A stretch of DNA of 49,591 nt from Pseudomonas sp. K2I15 (lineage in GTDB: Bacteria > Pseudomonadota > Gammaproteobacteria > Pseudomonadales > Pseudomonadaceae), in NCBI RefSeq assembly GCF_002204795.1, contig NZ_NIXO01000048.1, forward strand, positions 1-49,591. Reading direction: 5' to 3'. The translations under genes and the position numbers were made by a program. The notes beneath the pieces were generated by a model, which was not told where the DNA came from, did no database searches, and saw only the letters and a list, made by a program, of their open reading frames with translations. Numbering within the stretch: the stretch's first letter is position 1; every line of letters starts with the position of its first letter. This document shows, piece after piece, positions 24,672 to 31,647 of this stretch.

Positions 24672-25460
24672 ATGCTCAAGAAGTACATCAACCTTCCCGA
24701 TTTCGACCAGTTGCCGTCCCCGGTGTACTTCCGTTATTCGGAGTTCGAGGCCGACACCCATGCCAGCGCGCATCAGCATGCCTGGGGTTCTTTGGACTAC
24801 TCGGCCCGTGGCGTGATGCGCTTTGAAGTGGCGGGCAGCCGCTTCATGTCGCCGCCGCAATACGCGGTGTGGATACCGCCGAATACCCAGCACAGTTCCT
24901 ACAATGCCCAGGCGGTTGTCTACCGCTCGGTGTACCTGGCGCCCACGCTGTGCGAGCAATTGCCGTCGCAGCCGTGCACCCTGACCATCAGCGATATCCT
25001 CAAGGCGATCCTCAGTGATTTCGCTGAGCGTGACGTCAACATTCCCGAGAATGAAGCCGATGTGCGCCTGGCCCAGGTGCTGGTCGACCAGCTCAGGCAG
25101 GCGCCGGTGCATGATTGTTTCCTGCCGTATGCCAGCCATCCTGGGTTACTCAGCGTACTGGAGGGCATGCAGGCAGACCCCGGCGATAACCGCGCGCTGG
25201 CCCAGTGGGCGGAGCTGGTACATGTCAGCGAGCGCACCCTGGCCCGGCAATTCGCTCGCGAGCTGGGGATGAGTTTCGGCGAGTGGCGCCAACGCTTGCG
25301 GTTCCTGGCGGCCATCGAAGCGTTGGACAGCCCGCGCAGCGTCCAGGAAGTGGCCTTCGACCTCGGTTACAGCACCGCCTCGGCGTTTATCGCGATGTTT
25401 CAGCGACAGGCCGGTTGCACCCCGGAGCAGTACCGTCGGACTAATATTCGCAGCAGGTGA
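24672..25460 (+). CDS. AraC-family transcriptional regulator with cupin sensor domain
   Basis: 262 residues. The N-terminal cupin-like part (about 15-110) has HQHAWGSLDYSARGVMRFEV and YAVWIPPNTQHS, as in AraC regulators that sense small ligands. The C-terminal DNA-binding domain has a first HTH (LAQWAELVHVSERTLARQFA) and a second with the hallmark VQEVAFDLGYSTASAFIAMFQR followed by CTPEQYRR. It is divergent from the EamA exporter. There is no Shine-Dalgarno sequence before the ATG; the position is taken by an operator-like half-site, so the message may be leaderless or poorly translated. Confidence 0.87.
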   Translation: MLKKYINLPDFDQLPSPVYFRYSEFEADTHASAHQHAWGSLDYSARGVMRFEVAGSRFMSPPQYAVWIPPNTQHSSYNAQAVVYRSVYLAPTLCEQLPSQPCTLTISDILKAILSDFAERDVNIPENEADVRLAQVLVDQLRQAPVHDCFLPYASHPGLLSVLEGMQADPGDNRALAQWAELVHVSERTLARQFARELGMSFGEWRQRLRFLAAIEALDSPRSVQEVAFDLGYSTASAFIAMFQRQAGCTPEQYRRTNIRSR

Positions 25461-25531
25461 ACGTGTAACAGGGTTTGACTACACTGCTGGGGAGGCCGTG
25501 CCCCTCGGCACGGTAACAGGGAGAAAACTCC

Positions 25532-25846
25532 ATGAAGATGCTGCGTATTCCGCTGTTGATGATGGGCTTGCTGTTGTGTTCCCAAGGCTTTGCCGCGACT
25601 GCTGCACAGACGGCTCAGCAACAAAAAATGACCACTTGCAACGCCGAAGCCAAGACCAATGGCAAAACCGGTGATGATCGCAAGGCATTCATGAGCACCT
25701 GCCTCAAGGCCGCCCCGGCCGCCAACGACGCCAAGACCCTCACGCCACAGCGGCAGAAGATGAAAGACTGCAATGCTACGGCGAAAACCCAGGCGCTGAC
25801 CGGCGATGCGCGTAAAACCTTTATGAGCACCTGCCTGAAGAAATAA
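25532..25846 (+). CDS. PsiF-family small secreted protein
   Basis: 104 residues. A signal peptide at about 1-21 (ends GFAA) is followed by two PsiF repeats, each with C-N-A-E/T-A-K-T...G-D-x-R-K-x-F-M-S-T-C-L-K: the first at about 34-60, the second at about 76-103. Each repeat carries a conserved Cys pair. PsiF was named as phosphate-starvation-inducible in E. coli; the molecular role is unknown. GGGAG precedes the start, and a perfect hairpin CCGTGCC-CCTC-GGCACGG (25496-25513) sits in the leader. No clear Pho box was recognised. Confidence 0.85.
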   Translation: MKMLRIPLLMMGLLLCSQGFAATAAQTAQQQKMTTCNAEAKTNGKTGDDRKAFMSTCLKAAPAANDAKTLTPQRQKMKDCNATAKTQALTGDARKTFMSTCLKK

Positions 25847-25898
25847 TAGCCGGGTGCCATAGAAGGCTGCGACACTCGCACACAGCCCTCTGTTGTCG

Positions 25899-25998
25899 GT
25901 AGGAGCGAGCTTGCTCGCGAAGAACGTTAACGAAAACGCGTTCATCCTGAATAAACGTGGCTTCCTTGCGTTTTTCGCGAGCAAGCTCGCTCCTACAA
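25899..25998. repeat. REP pair of a second sequence class (GTAGGAGCGAGCTTGCTCGC)
   Basis: Arms GTAGGAGCGAGCTTGCTCGC at 25899 and its inverse ending TCGCTCCTAC, with a loop of about 55 nt. It differs from the common class in the outer arm (TAGGAGCGAG instead of TGGGAGCGGG). Confidence 0.82.
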
Positions 25999-26036
25999 GT
26001 CACAGCATCCTTTAACGCCGTTCGTTTTGAGGCTGT

Positions 26037-27050
26037 ATGCCAACGTTTTCTCAGCGTCACGTGTTGTTGTTGGTCAGTTGCGTGCTTATTTTTGGCGGGC
26101 TGCTGCTGGTTTTGCCGTTGAAATTGCTGCCGAGCCTGCTGGCCGGGCTGCTGGTGTATGAGCTGGTCAACATGCTCACCCCGCAGTTGCAGCGGTTGAT
26201 CGAAGGCCGGCGTGCGCGCTGGTTGGCCGTGGCGTTGCTGGGGACGTTGATCGTCAGCATCCTTACCCTGATTTTTGCCGGGGCCATCAGCTTCCTGCTG
26301 CACGAAGCGGAAAACCCGGGGGCTTCCCTCGATAAATTCATGGGCGTGGTCGACCGCGCGCGCGGCCAGCTGCCGCCGTTCCTCGACGCCTACCTGCCGG
26401 CCAGCGCCGCCGAGTTCCGCGTGGCCATCGGCGAATGGTTCAGCAAACACCTTAGCGAACTGCAACTGGTGGGCAAAGACGCCGCGCACATGTTCGTGAC
26501 CTTGCTGATCGGCATGGTGCTGGGCGCGATCATCGCCCTGCAACGCGTGCCGGACCTCACCAAGCGCAAACCCCTGGCGGCCGCACTGTTTGATCGCCTG
26601 CACCTGCTGGTCCAGGCCTTTCGCAACATCGTCTTCGCCCAGATCAAGATCGCCGCGCTGAATACCGCGTTCACCGCGATCTTCCTCGCCGTGGTGCTGC
26701 CGCTGTGCGGGATCCACCTGCCGCTGACCAAGACGTTGATCGTGCTGACGTTCCTGCTGGGCCTGTTGCCGGTGATCGGCAACCTGATGTCCAACACCCT
26801 GATCACCATCGTGGCGCTGTCGCTGTCGATCTGGGTCGCGGTGGCGGCGTTGGGCTACCTGATCGTGATCCACAAGGTTGAGTACTTCCTCAACGCGCGC
26901 ATCGTCGGCGGGCAGATCAGTGCCAAGTCGTGGGAATTGTTGTTGGCGATGCTGGTGTTCGAAGCCGCCTTCGGCCTGCCGGGCGTGGTGGCAGGGCCAA
27001 TTTATTATGCGTACTTGAAGAGTGAGTTGAAGCTGGCGGGGATGGTGTAG
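26037..27050 (+). CDS. AI-2E family (PerM/TqsA-like) transporter
   Basis: 337-residue integral membrane protein with about seven to eight hydrophobic segments. Family features are an N-terminal helix pair, a mid-region soluble segment (about 95-140), AAALFDRLHLLVQAFRNIVFAQIKIAALNTAF, LPLTKTLIVLTFLLGLLPVIGNLMSNTLI and the C-terminal VEYFLNARIVGGQISAKSWEL then LPGVVAGPIYYAYLK. Members include the autoinducer-2 exporter TqsA and Na+/H+ antiporters, so the substrate cannot be named. GAGG precedes the start. Confidence 0.85.
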   Translation: MPTFSQRHVLLLVSCVLIFGGLLLVLPLKLLPSLLAGLLVYELVNMLTPQLQRLIEGRRARWLAVALLGTLIVSILTLIFAGAISFLLHEAENPGASLDKFMGVVDRARGQLPPFLDAYLPASAAEFRVAIGEWFSKHLSELQLVGKDAAHMFVTLLIGMVLGAIIALQRVPDLTKRKPLAAALFDRLHLLVQAFRNIVFAQIKIAALNTAFTAIFLAVVLPLCGIHLPLTKTLIVLTFLLGLLPVIGNLMSNTLITIVALSLSIWVAVAALGYLIVIHKVEYFLNARIVGGQISAKSWELLLAMLVFEAAFGLPGVVAGPIYYAYLKSELKLAGMV

Positions 27051-27061
27051 CGATCCGCTTT

Positions 27062-27100
27062 TTGTGGCGAGGGAGCTTGCTCCCGCTGGGCTGCGCAGCG
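27062..27100. repeat. Single REP element (GGCGAGGGAGC class)
   Basis: One arm only, TTTGTGGCGAGGGAGCTTGC followed by TCCCGCTGGGCTGCGCAGC, without an inverted partner nearby. Confidence 0.75.
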
Positions 27101-27225
27101 CTTTGAAGCCTGGAAAGCTCGTCTATACCTGTCGGTTCTGACAGTAGACGGTGCGTGCTGTTGTTGATTAGCTGCTGTATCGAAGAAACCACTTCGTAGT
27201 GAATTTTTTCATCAGGAGCGATGCC

Positions 27226-27561
27226 ATGACTTTGCAATCCGTAGATGCCAGCACTTTTGAGGCGGTTGTCTTAAAGTCCTCTGTGCCCGTGATTGTGTTG
27301 TTCAGCGATGAGAGCAAGAAAAGCTCAAAAAACATGACCAGTAGCCTGGAGACGGCAGCCGAAGACCAGGGTTCGAAGATCAAGGTGGTGAATAAGGCCT
27401 TGGACAAGAGCGGCCCGATTGAGAAGAATCCGGCTTACGATGTCCAGTCTGCGCCGACGACCCTGTTCTTCAAAAATGGGAAACTGGAGCGGACAATCGT
27501 CGGGTTTTACAACTATTCAGATGTCTTCAAGGCCTGGGTTGATGAACTGGCCAAGGCATAA
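27226..27561 (+). CDS. Thioredoxin-fold protein without any cysteine
   Basis: 111 residues from the ATG at 27226 (AGGAG 7 nt upstream); an earlier in-frame ATG lacks a ribosome-binding site. The order of elements matches thioredoxin: VDASTFEAVVLKSSVPVIVL (beta-alpha-beta), the active-site loop, then YDVQSAPTTLFFKNGKLERT, which aligns with the thioredoxin cis-proline strand, and a C-terminal helix. The CGPC position reads SDESKKSSKN and the protein has no Cys at all, so it cannot do dithiol chemistry. A binding or chaperone-like role is possible. It converges with the YegD-like Hsp70 gene across a shared terminator. Confidence 0.72.
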   Translation: MTLQSVDASTFEAVVLKSSVPVIVLFSDESKKSSKNMTSSLETAAEDQGSKIKVVNKALDKSGPIEKNPAYDVQSAPTTLFFKNGKLERTIVGFYNYSDVFKAWVDELAKA

Positions 27562-27570
27562 GTGGCGATA

Positions 27571-27605
27571 AATCGCCTTGTGCCGGGCACAGGGCGATTC
27601 TTTCA
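27571..27605. terminator. Bidirectional terminator between convergent genes
   Basis: Imperfect stem AATCGCC-TTGTGCC / GGCACA-GGGCGATT at 27571-27599, followed by CTTTC on the plus strand. It lies exactly between the stop codons of the thioredoxin-fold gene (27561) and the Hsp70-like gene (27607). Confidence 0.65.
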
Positions 27606-27606
27606 C

Positions 27607-28875
27607 TTAGTAGCCGTACCGCTTGCTGGCCTCAATCGCCAGACCACTGCCAATACTGCCAAAGATATTGCCTTCCACATGCTGCGCATTCGGCAGCATC
27701 GCCGAAATACTGTGGCGCAGTGCCGGAATCCCGCTGGAACCCCCGGTAAAGAACACCGTGTCCACCTGGGCCACGTCTACCGAGGCATCGTTGAGCAACT
27801 GGGTCACGCTGTTGCGAACGCGCTCCAGCAAGCCGTCGATGGCCGACTCGAACAACGCCCGGCTCAATTCCACGCTCAGCCCCGGCTCAACCCGGTCCAG
27901 CAGCACATGGCGGCTGTCCTGCTGCGTCAGCTGGATCTTGGTTTCTTCCACTTCCATGGCCAGCCAGTGCCCGGCGCGCTGTTCGATCAGGTTGAACAGG
28001 CGGTCGATGCCGCCGGTGTCCTCGATGTCGTAGCGCATGCTGCCCAGCGCCAGCTTGGATTTTTGCGAGTACACCGAGTTGATGGTGTGCCAGGTCGCCA
28101 GGTTCATGTGGTGGCTGGTGGGCATGTAGGCGCCGCTCTTCATGCGGCTGCCGTAGCCGAACAGCGGCATCATGCCGGCCAGCGAGAGTTGCTTGTCGAA
28201 GTCGGTACCGCCGATGTGCACGCCGCCGGTGGCGAGGATGTCATCGTGGCGGTTGTCGATCTGGCGGCGCTCGGGCGACAGGCGCACCAGCGAGAAGTCG
28301 GAGGTACCACCGCCGATGTCGACGATCAGCACCAGCTCTTCTTTCTCGATGGTGGACTCGTAGTCGAAGGCCGCTGCAATCGGTTCGTACTGGAACGAAA
28401 TGTCCTTGAAGCCGATCTTGCGGGCCACGTCCACCAGGGTGTTTTCCGCTTCCTGGTCGGCCATCGGGTCGTCATCCACGAAGAACACCGGGCGGCCTAG
28501 CACCACTTCCTCGAACTCACGCCCGGCGGTAGCCTCGGCACGGCTCTTGAGTTGGCCGATAAACAGTGCCAGCAGGTCGGTGAACGGCATGGCCGTGCCC
28601 AGTACGCTGGTGTCGTGCTTGATCAGCTTGGAACCCAGCAGGCTCTTGAGCGAGCGCATCAGCCGGCCTTCGTAGTTTTCCAGGTACTCGTGCAGTGCCA
28701 GGCGACCGTACACCGGGCGACGCTCTTCGAAGTTGAAGAACACCACCGACGGCAGGGTGATCTTGTCGTCCTCCAGCGCGATAAGCGTTTCCATGCCGGG
28801 ACGAATCCAGCCGACGGTGGAGTTGGACGTGCCGAAGTCGATACCGCAGGCACGGGCTGGGGAAGGGTTTTTCAT
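27607..28875 (-). CDS. YegD-like Hsp70-family protein
   Basis: 422 residues from the ATG at 28875; the upstream 15 codons lack family similarity. It is an actin-fold ATPase of the Hsp70 group: phosphate-1 loop ACGIDFGTSNSTVGW (about 10-24), connect-1 and phosphate-2 VLIVDIGGGTSDFSLVRL, RIGG-like VHIGGTDFDKQLS and adenosine motif VFFTGGSSGIPAL. QYEPIAAAFDYEST is close to E. coli YegD. It lacks the C-terminal substrate-binding domain of DnaK, as YegD does. It is divergent from cbpA, which encodes a DnaJ-type cochaperone; a functional link is inferred. The client is unknown. Confidence 0.85.
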   Translation of the reverse strand: MKNPSPARACGIDFGTSNSTVGWIRPGMETLIALEDDKITLPSVVFFNFEERRPVYGRLALHEYLENYEGRLMRSLKSLLGSKLIKHDTSVLGTAMPFTDLLALFIGQLKSRAEATAGREFEEVVLGRPVFFVDDDPMADQEAENTLVDVARKIGFKDISFQYEPIAAAFDYESTIEKEELVLIVDIGGGTSDFSLVRLSPERRQIDNRHDDILATGGVHIGGTDFDKQLSLAGMMPLFGYGSRMKSGAYMPTSHHMNLATWHTINSVYSQKSKLALGSMRYDIEDTGGIDRLFNLIEQRAGHWLAMEVEETKIQLTQQDSRHVLLDRVEPGLSVELSRALFESAIDGLLERVRNSVTQLLNDASVDVAQVDTVFFTGGSSGIPALRHSISAMLPNAQHVEGNIFGSIGSGLAIEASKRYGY

Positions 28876-28972
28876 GTCAATCGGGTTCCGGTTGAAAAAC
28901 GGCCGCGCAGTGTATGCCACCCACGTGCAGATGCGTAGGCCGACTATCCGCTAAATACAACGGACTTGTTAC

Positions 28973-29000
28973 CTTGAAAGCCCGGTCTTTGCCCCCAAAT
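28973..29000 (+). promoter_or_regulatory. Candidate heat-shock (sigma-32) promoter upstream of cbpA
   Basis: CTTGAAA (28973-28979), 13-nt spacer, then CCCCAAAT (28993-29000). This compares with the enterobacterial sigma-32 consensus CTTGAAA-N(11-16)-CCCCATNT, with one mismatch in the -10. The predicted start near 29007 would leave a leader of about 155 nt before cbpA. It lies in the gap between the divergent YegD-like gene and cbpA. Confidence 0.6.
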
Positions 29001-29163
29001 CCTCCCCATACGGTTGGTGGCTGCAAGATTCTGCCCGCAGCGCCGATAAACTTCTGACGCACCCCCGGGTCACAAGATTGAGTTCGATCAATCCAGACGC
29101 CGCAAACAGGCGCATGCTGTGACGCTGGCAGTGCGATATCGATAACGGACGGTGATTCTCCCG

Positions 29164-30111
29164 ATGGACTTCAAAGACTATTACAAGATTCTCGGCGTCG
29201 AGCCGACTGCCGACGACAAGACGATCAAGGCCGCCTATCGCAAGCTGGCGCGCAAATATCACCCGGATGTGAGCAAGGAAAAGGACGCCGAAGAGAAATT
29301 CAAGGACGCGTCCGAAGCCTATGAAGCGCTGAAAAGCGCCGACAAGCGCGCCGAATACGACGATTTGCGCAAATACGGCCAGCACGGCCAACCCTTCCAG
29401 GGCCCGCCAGGCTGGCAGAGCCGTGGCGGCTACGGTGGCGGTGGCCAGGACACTGGCGACTTCTCCGACTTCTTCAGCTCGATCTTCGGTGCGCGCGGCA
29501 ATGGTTTTGGTGGTGCCCAGGGCCGTAGTGCCGGGCGTCGAGGGCAAGATGTGGAAATGGAGCTGCCGGTCTTCCTTGAAGAGACCCTGTCCAACGAGTC
29601 CAAAGCCGTCACCTTCCAGGTGCCGCAATACAACGCCGCCGGCCAGCACGTCAGCAACACCACCAAGAGCCTGAACGTGAAGATCCCGGCCGGTGTGGCC
29701 GACGGCGAGCGTATCCGCCTCAAGGGCCAGGGCGCGCCGGGGGTTGGCGGCGGCGCGGCAGGTGATCTGTACTTGATCATCAAGTTCGCGCCACACCCCA
29801 AATTCGATGTGGAAGGCGAAGACCTGATCATCACCCTGCCGCTGGCCCCGTGGGAGCTGGCGCTGGGTACTGAAGTGGCGGTGCCGACCCTCACCGGCAA
29901 GATCAACCTCAAGGTGCCGGCCGGCAGCCAGAACGGCCAGCGCATGCGCGCCAAGGGCCACGGCTTGCTGAACAAGGCCGGGCAGCGCGGTTACCTGTTT
30001 GTGCAGCTCAAGGCAGTGATGCCGAAAAACACCGACGACGAGGTCAAGGCGTTGTGGCAGGAACTGGCACAAAAAGCCGCCTTCGATCCAAGAGAATCAT
30101 GGAGTAGCTAA
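29164..30111 (+). CDS. cbpA: DnaJ-type cochaperone, curved-DNA-binding protein CbpA
   Basis: 315 residues. The J domain is at about 1-68, with the HPD triad at His33-Asp35 (KYHPDVS). A Gly/Phe-rich linker follows (about 75-125: GGYGGGGQDTGDFSDFFSS), then the two C-terminal client-binding domains without a zinc finger, which makes this a class B J-protein like CbpA/DjlA-type rather than DnaJ. It stimulates DnaK, and E. coli CbpA also binds curved DNA. The start at 29164 (MDFKDYYKILGV) is the family start; a GTG four codons upstream is possible. cbpM follows after 2 nt. Confidence 0.93.
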   Translation: MDFKDYYKILGVEPTADDKTIKAAYRKLARKYHPDVSKEKDAEEKFKDASEAYEALKSADKRAEYDDLRKYGQHGQPFQGPPGWQSRGGYGGGGQDTGDFSDFFSSIFGARGNGFGGAQGRSAGRRGQDVEMELPVFLEETLSNESKAVTFQVPQYNAAGQHVSNTTKSLNVKIPAGVADGERIRLKGQGAPGVGGGAAGDLYLIIKFAPHPKFDVEGEDLIITLPLAPWELALGTEVAVPTLTGKINLKVPAGSQNGQRMRAKGHGLLNKAGQRGYLFVQLKAVMPKNTDDEVKALWQELAQKAAFDPRESWSS

Positions 30112-30113
30112 CG

Positions 30114-30422
30114 ATGAGCAATCCCCGTTTGGTTCAAGTGAACATGGCAGAATTCTGTGAGGCCACCGACCTCTCGGTGGCCTACGTGATCGAAATCGTC
30201 GAGCACGGCATTGTTGAACCGGTGGGGACGAGTCCCGAGTCCTGGCGTTTCACTGATTACGAGCTGGCCCTGGCCAAGCGTGCATCGGCGCTGCAAAAGG
30301 ACCTGGAACTGGAATGGGAAGGCGTCGCCCTGGCGCTGGACCTGCTCGAAGAAGTCCAGCAACTGCGGGCCGAGAACCAGATGCTCAAGCAGCGCCTGGG
30401 TCGGTTGGTGCAGAACCCGTAG
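30114..30422 (+). CDS. cbpM: CbpA modulator CbpM
   Basis: 102 residues. CbpM/MerR-like small helical protein: an N-terminal helix-turn-helix-like part (AEFCEATDLSVAYVIEIVEHGIVEP) followed by a helical C-terminal half with LDLLEEVQQLRAENQMLKQRLGRL, a likely coiled coil. CbpM binds the J domain of CbpA and blocks its stimulation of DnaK and its DNA binding. The start is 2 nt after cbpA, giving stoichiometric coupling. Its last 38 nt overlap the convergent histidine kinase gene. Confidence 0.92.
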   Translation: MSNPRLVQVNMAEFCEATDLSVAYVIEIVEHGIVEPVGTSPESWRFTDYELALAKRASALQKDLELEWEGVALALDLLEEVQQLRAENQMLKQRLGRLVQNP

Positions 30423-31548
30423 GCACCCGCCGTGGCAGCACCACGGTAAACGTGGTGCCCTCGGCCTGCGTGGAGGTCACGGCAACCGTGCCGCGATGGG
30501 CCTCTACCACTTCCTTGACGATAAACAACCCCAAACCGAGGCTGGTGGACGCACTGCCCAGTTCTTCGTTCGCGCTGCGTACCAGTGGGTCGAAGACCGT
30601 GCCGATCGCCGCTTCGGGGATGGGCGGCCCGAAGTTGTGCATGCTCAGCACCACTTCATTGCTCGAGCCCGTCAGGGTAAGGGTTACTGCTTGGCTATTG
30701 AGGCCATGCTGCAAGGCATTGCCGATCAGGTTCTGCAGCAACTGATTGATACGCCCACGGTCCCATTGGCCGGCGGTATCGCCATGCACCCGCAGGCTCG
30801 GGTGGCAATCCGGCTGGCCGGCGCAGGCTTCATCGATGGCGGCTTGCGCCGCTTCGGCCAGGTCCATCGCCACCGGCTCGATAGGCAGGCTGCTGCCCAG
30901 GCGGCTGCGCACAAATTCCAGCAGATCACTGACCATCGCGCCCATGTGCCGCGCGCCATTCCTGATATTGCCCACCAGGCTCAAGCCGGTGCTGTCGAGG
31001 GTGGTTTTACGCAGCAGCATCTCGGTCGACATGTTCACCGCTTGCAACGGCGCGCGCAGGTCGTGGCCGAGGATCGCGAGGAAAATATCCCGCGAACGAT
31101 TGACCTGTTCGGCATACGCCGCCGTGGATTCGGCCAGGGCTTCGTCGATGGCTTCGTTGAAGCGGATCATGTCCTGGAAGTAAGCCATGTCTGGTGTTTG
31201 CAGGCTGTTGACCCATAGGCGAATCACGCAGGCGCGCAGATGGCGGAACTCGGACGTCATCTGTACCAGGTCAAACCCCACGGTATGGCGCAGCTCGCCA
31301 TGACTGGCGGCGGCCTGGTCCAGGCTCGGGGTTTTCTCGGGGCCTTCGCCCTTGGCCTTGGCGGCTTGCTCGCTGGCGTTCTGGTGGGTGGTCATGTCCC
31401 GCGCGGCGGCCAGCAGGATCGAGCGGGCATGGTCGCGCAGTTGAGTGCGATTGAGGGTGTCAGCGGCTGGGGTCAGGGTTTCGGCGAATTGCTCCCATTC
31501 ATCGACGATCTGATCAGCATGCTGCACGATGAATTCGGAGAGGCGCAT
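30385..31548 (-). CDS. Soluble sensor histidine kinase
   Basis: 387 residues from the ATG at 31548 (GAG-rich region upstream). There is no membrane segment. An all-helical sensor part spans about 1-150 (begins MRLSEFIVQHADQIVDEWEQ), resembling RsbR/RsbU-type N-terminal helical domains. Then HisKA with phospho-acceptor His162 (ILGHDLRAPLQ), and HATPase_c with N-box Asn273/Asn277 (NLIGNALQHG) and G-box GLGLFIV (338-344). The G1 box reads HNFGPPIP instead of DxGxG, a variant seen in phytochrome-type kinases. No response regulator is adjacent, so it is an orphan. The gene ends inside cbpM on the other strand. Confidence 0.87.
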   Translation of the reverse strand: MRLSEFIVQHADQIVDEWEQFAETLTPAADTLNRTQLRDHARSILLAAARDMTTHQNASEQAAKAKGEGPEKTPSLDQAAASHGELRHTVGFDLVQMTSEFRHLRACVIRLWVNSLQTPDMAYFQDMIRFNEAIDEALAESTAAYAEQVNRSRDIFLAILGHDLRAPLQAVNMSTEMLLRKTTLDSTGLSLVGNIRNGARHMGAMVSDLLEFVRSRLGSSLPIEPVAMDLAEAAQAAIDEACAGQPDCHPSLRVHGDTAGQWDRGRINQLLQNLIGNALQHGLNSQAVTLTLTGSSNEVVLSMHNFGPPIPEAAIGTVFDPLVRSANEELGSASTSLGLGLFIVKEVVEAHRGTVAVTSTQAEGTTFTVVLPRRVPTGSAPTDPGAA

Positions 31549-31647
31549 GGGCGGTGTTCCACTTGAAGGACAATGAAGGAGCGTGGCGCATCTTAGCGCC
31601 ACACCCGCATTGCTTCACTGGCGCGGCCTAGTACTGCCGATGAACGG

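Noticed and set aside
28930..29160. Possible sRNA in the yegD-cbpA gap
   Set aside because: Apart from the heat-shock-like promoter I see no stable hairpin followed by a T run that would define an RNA gene.
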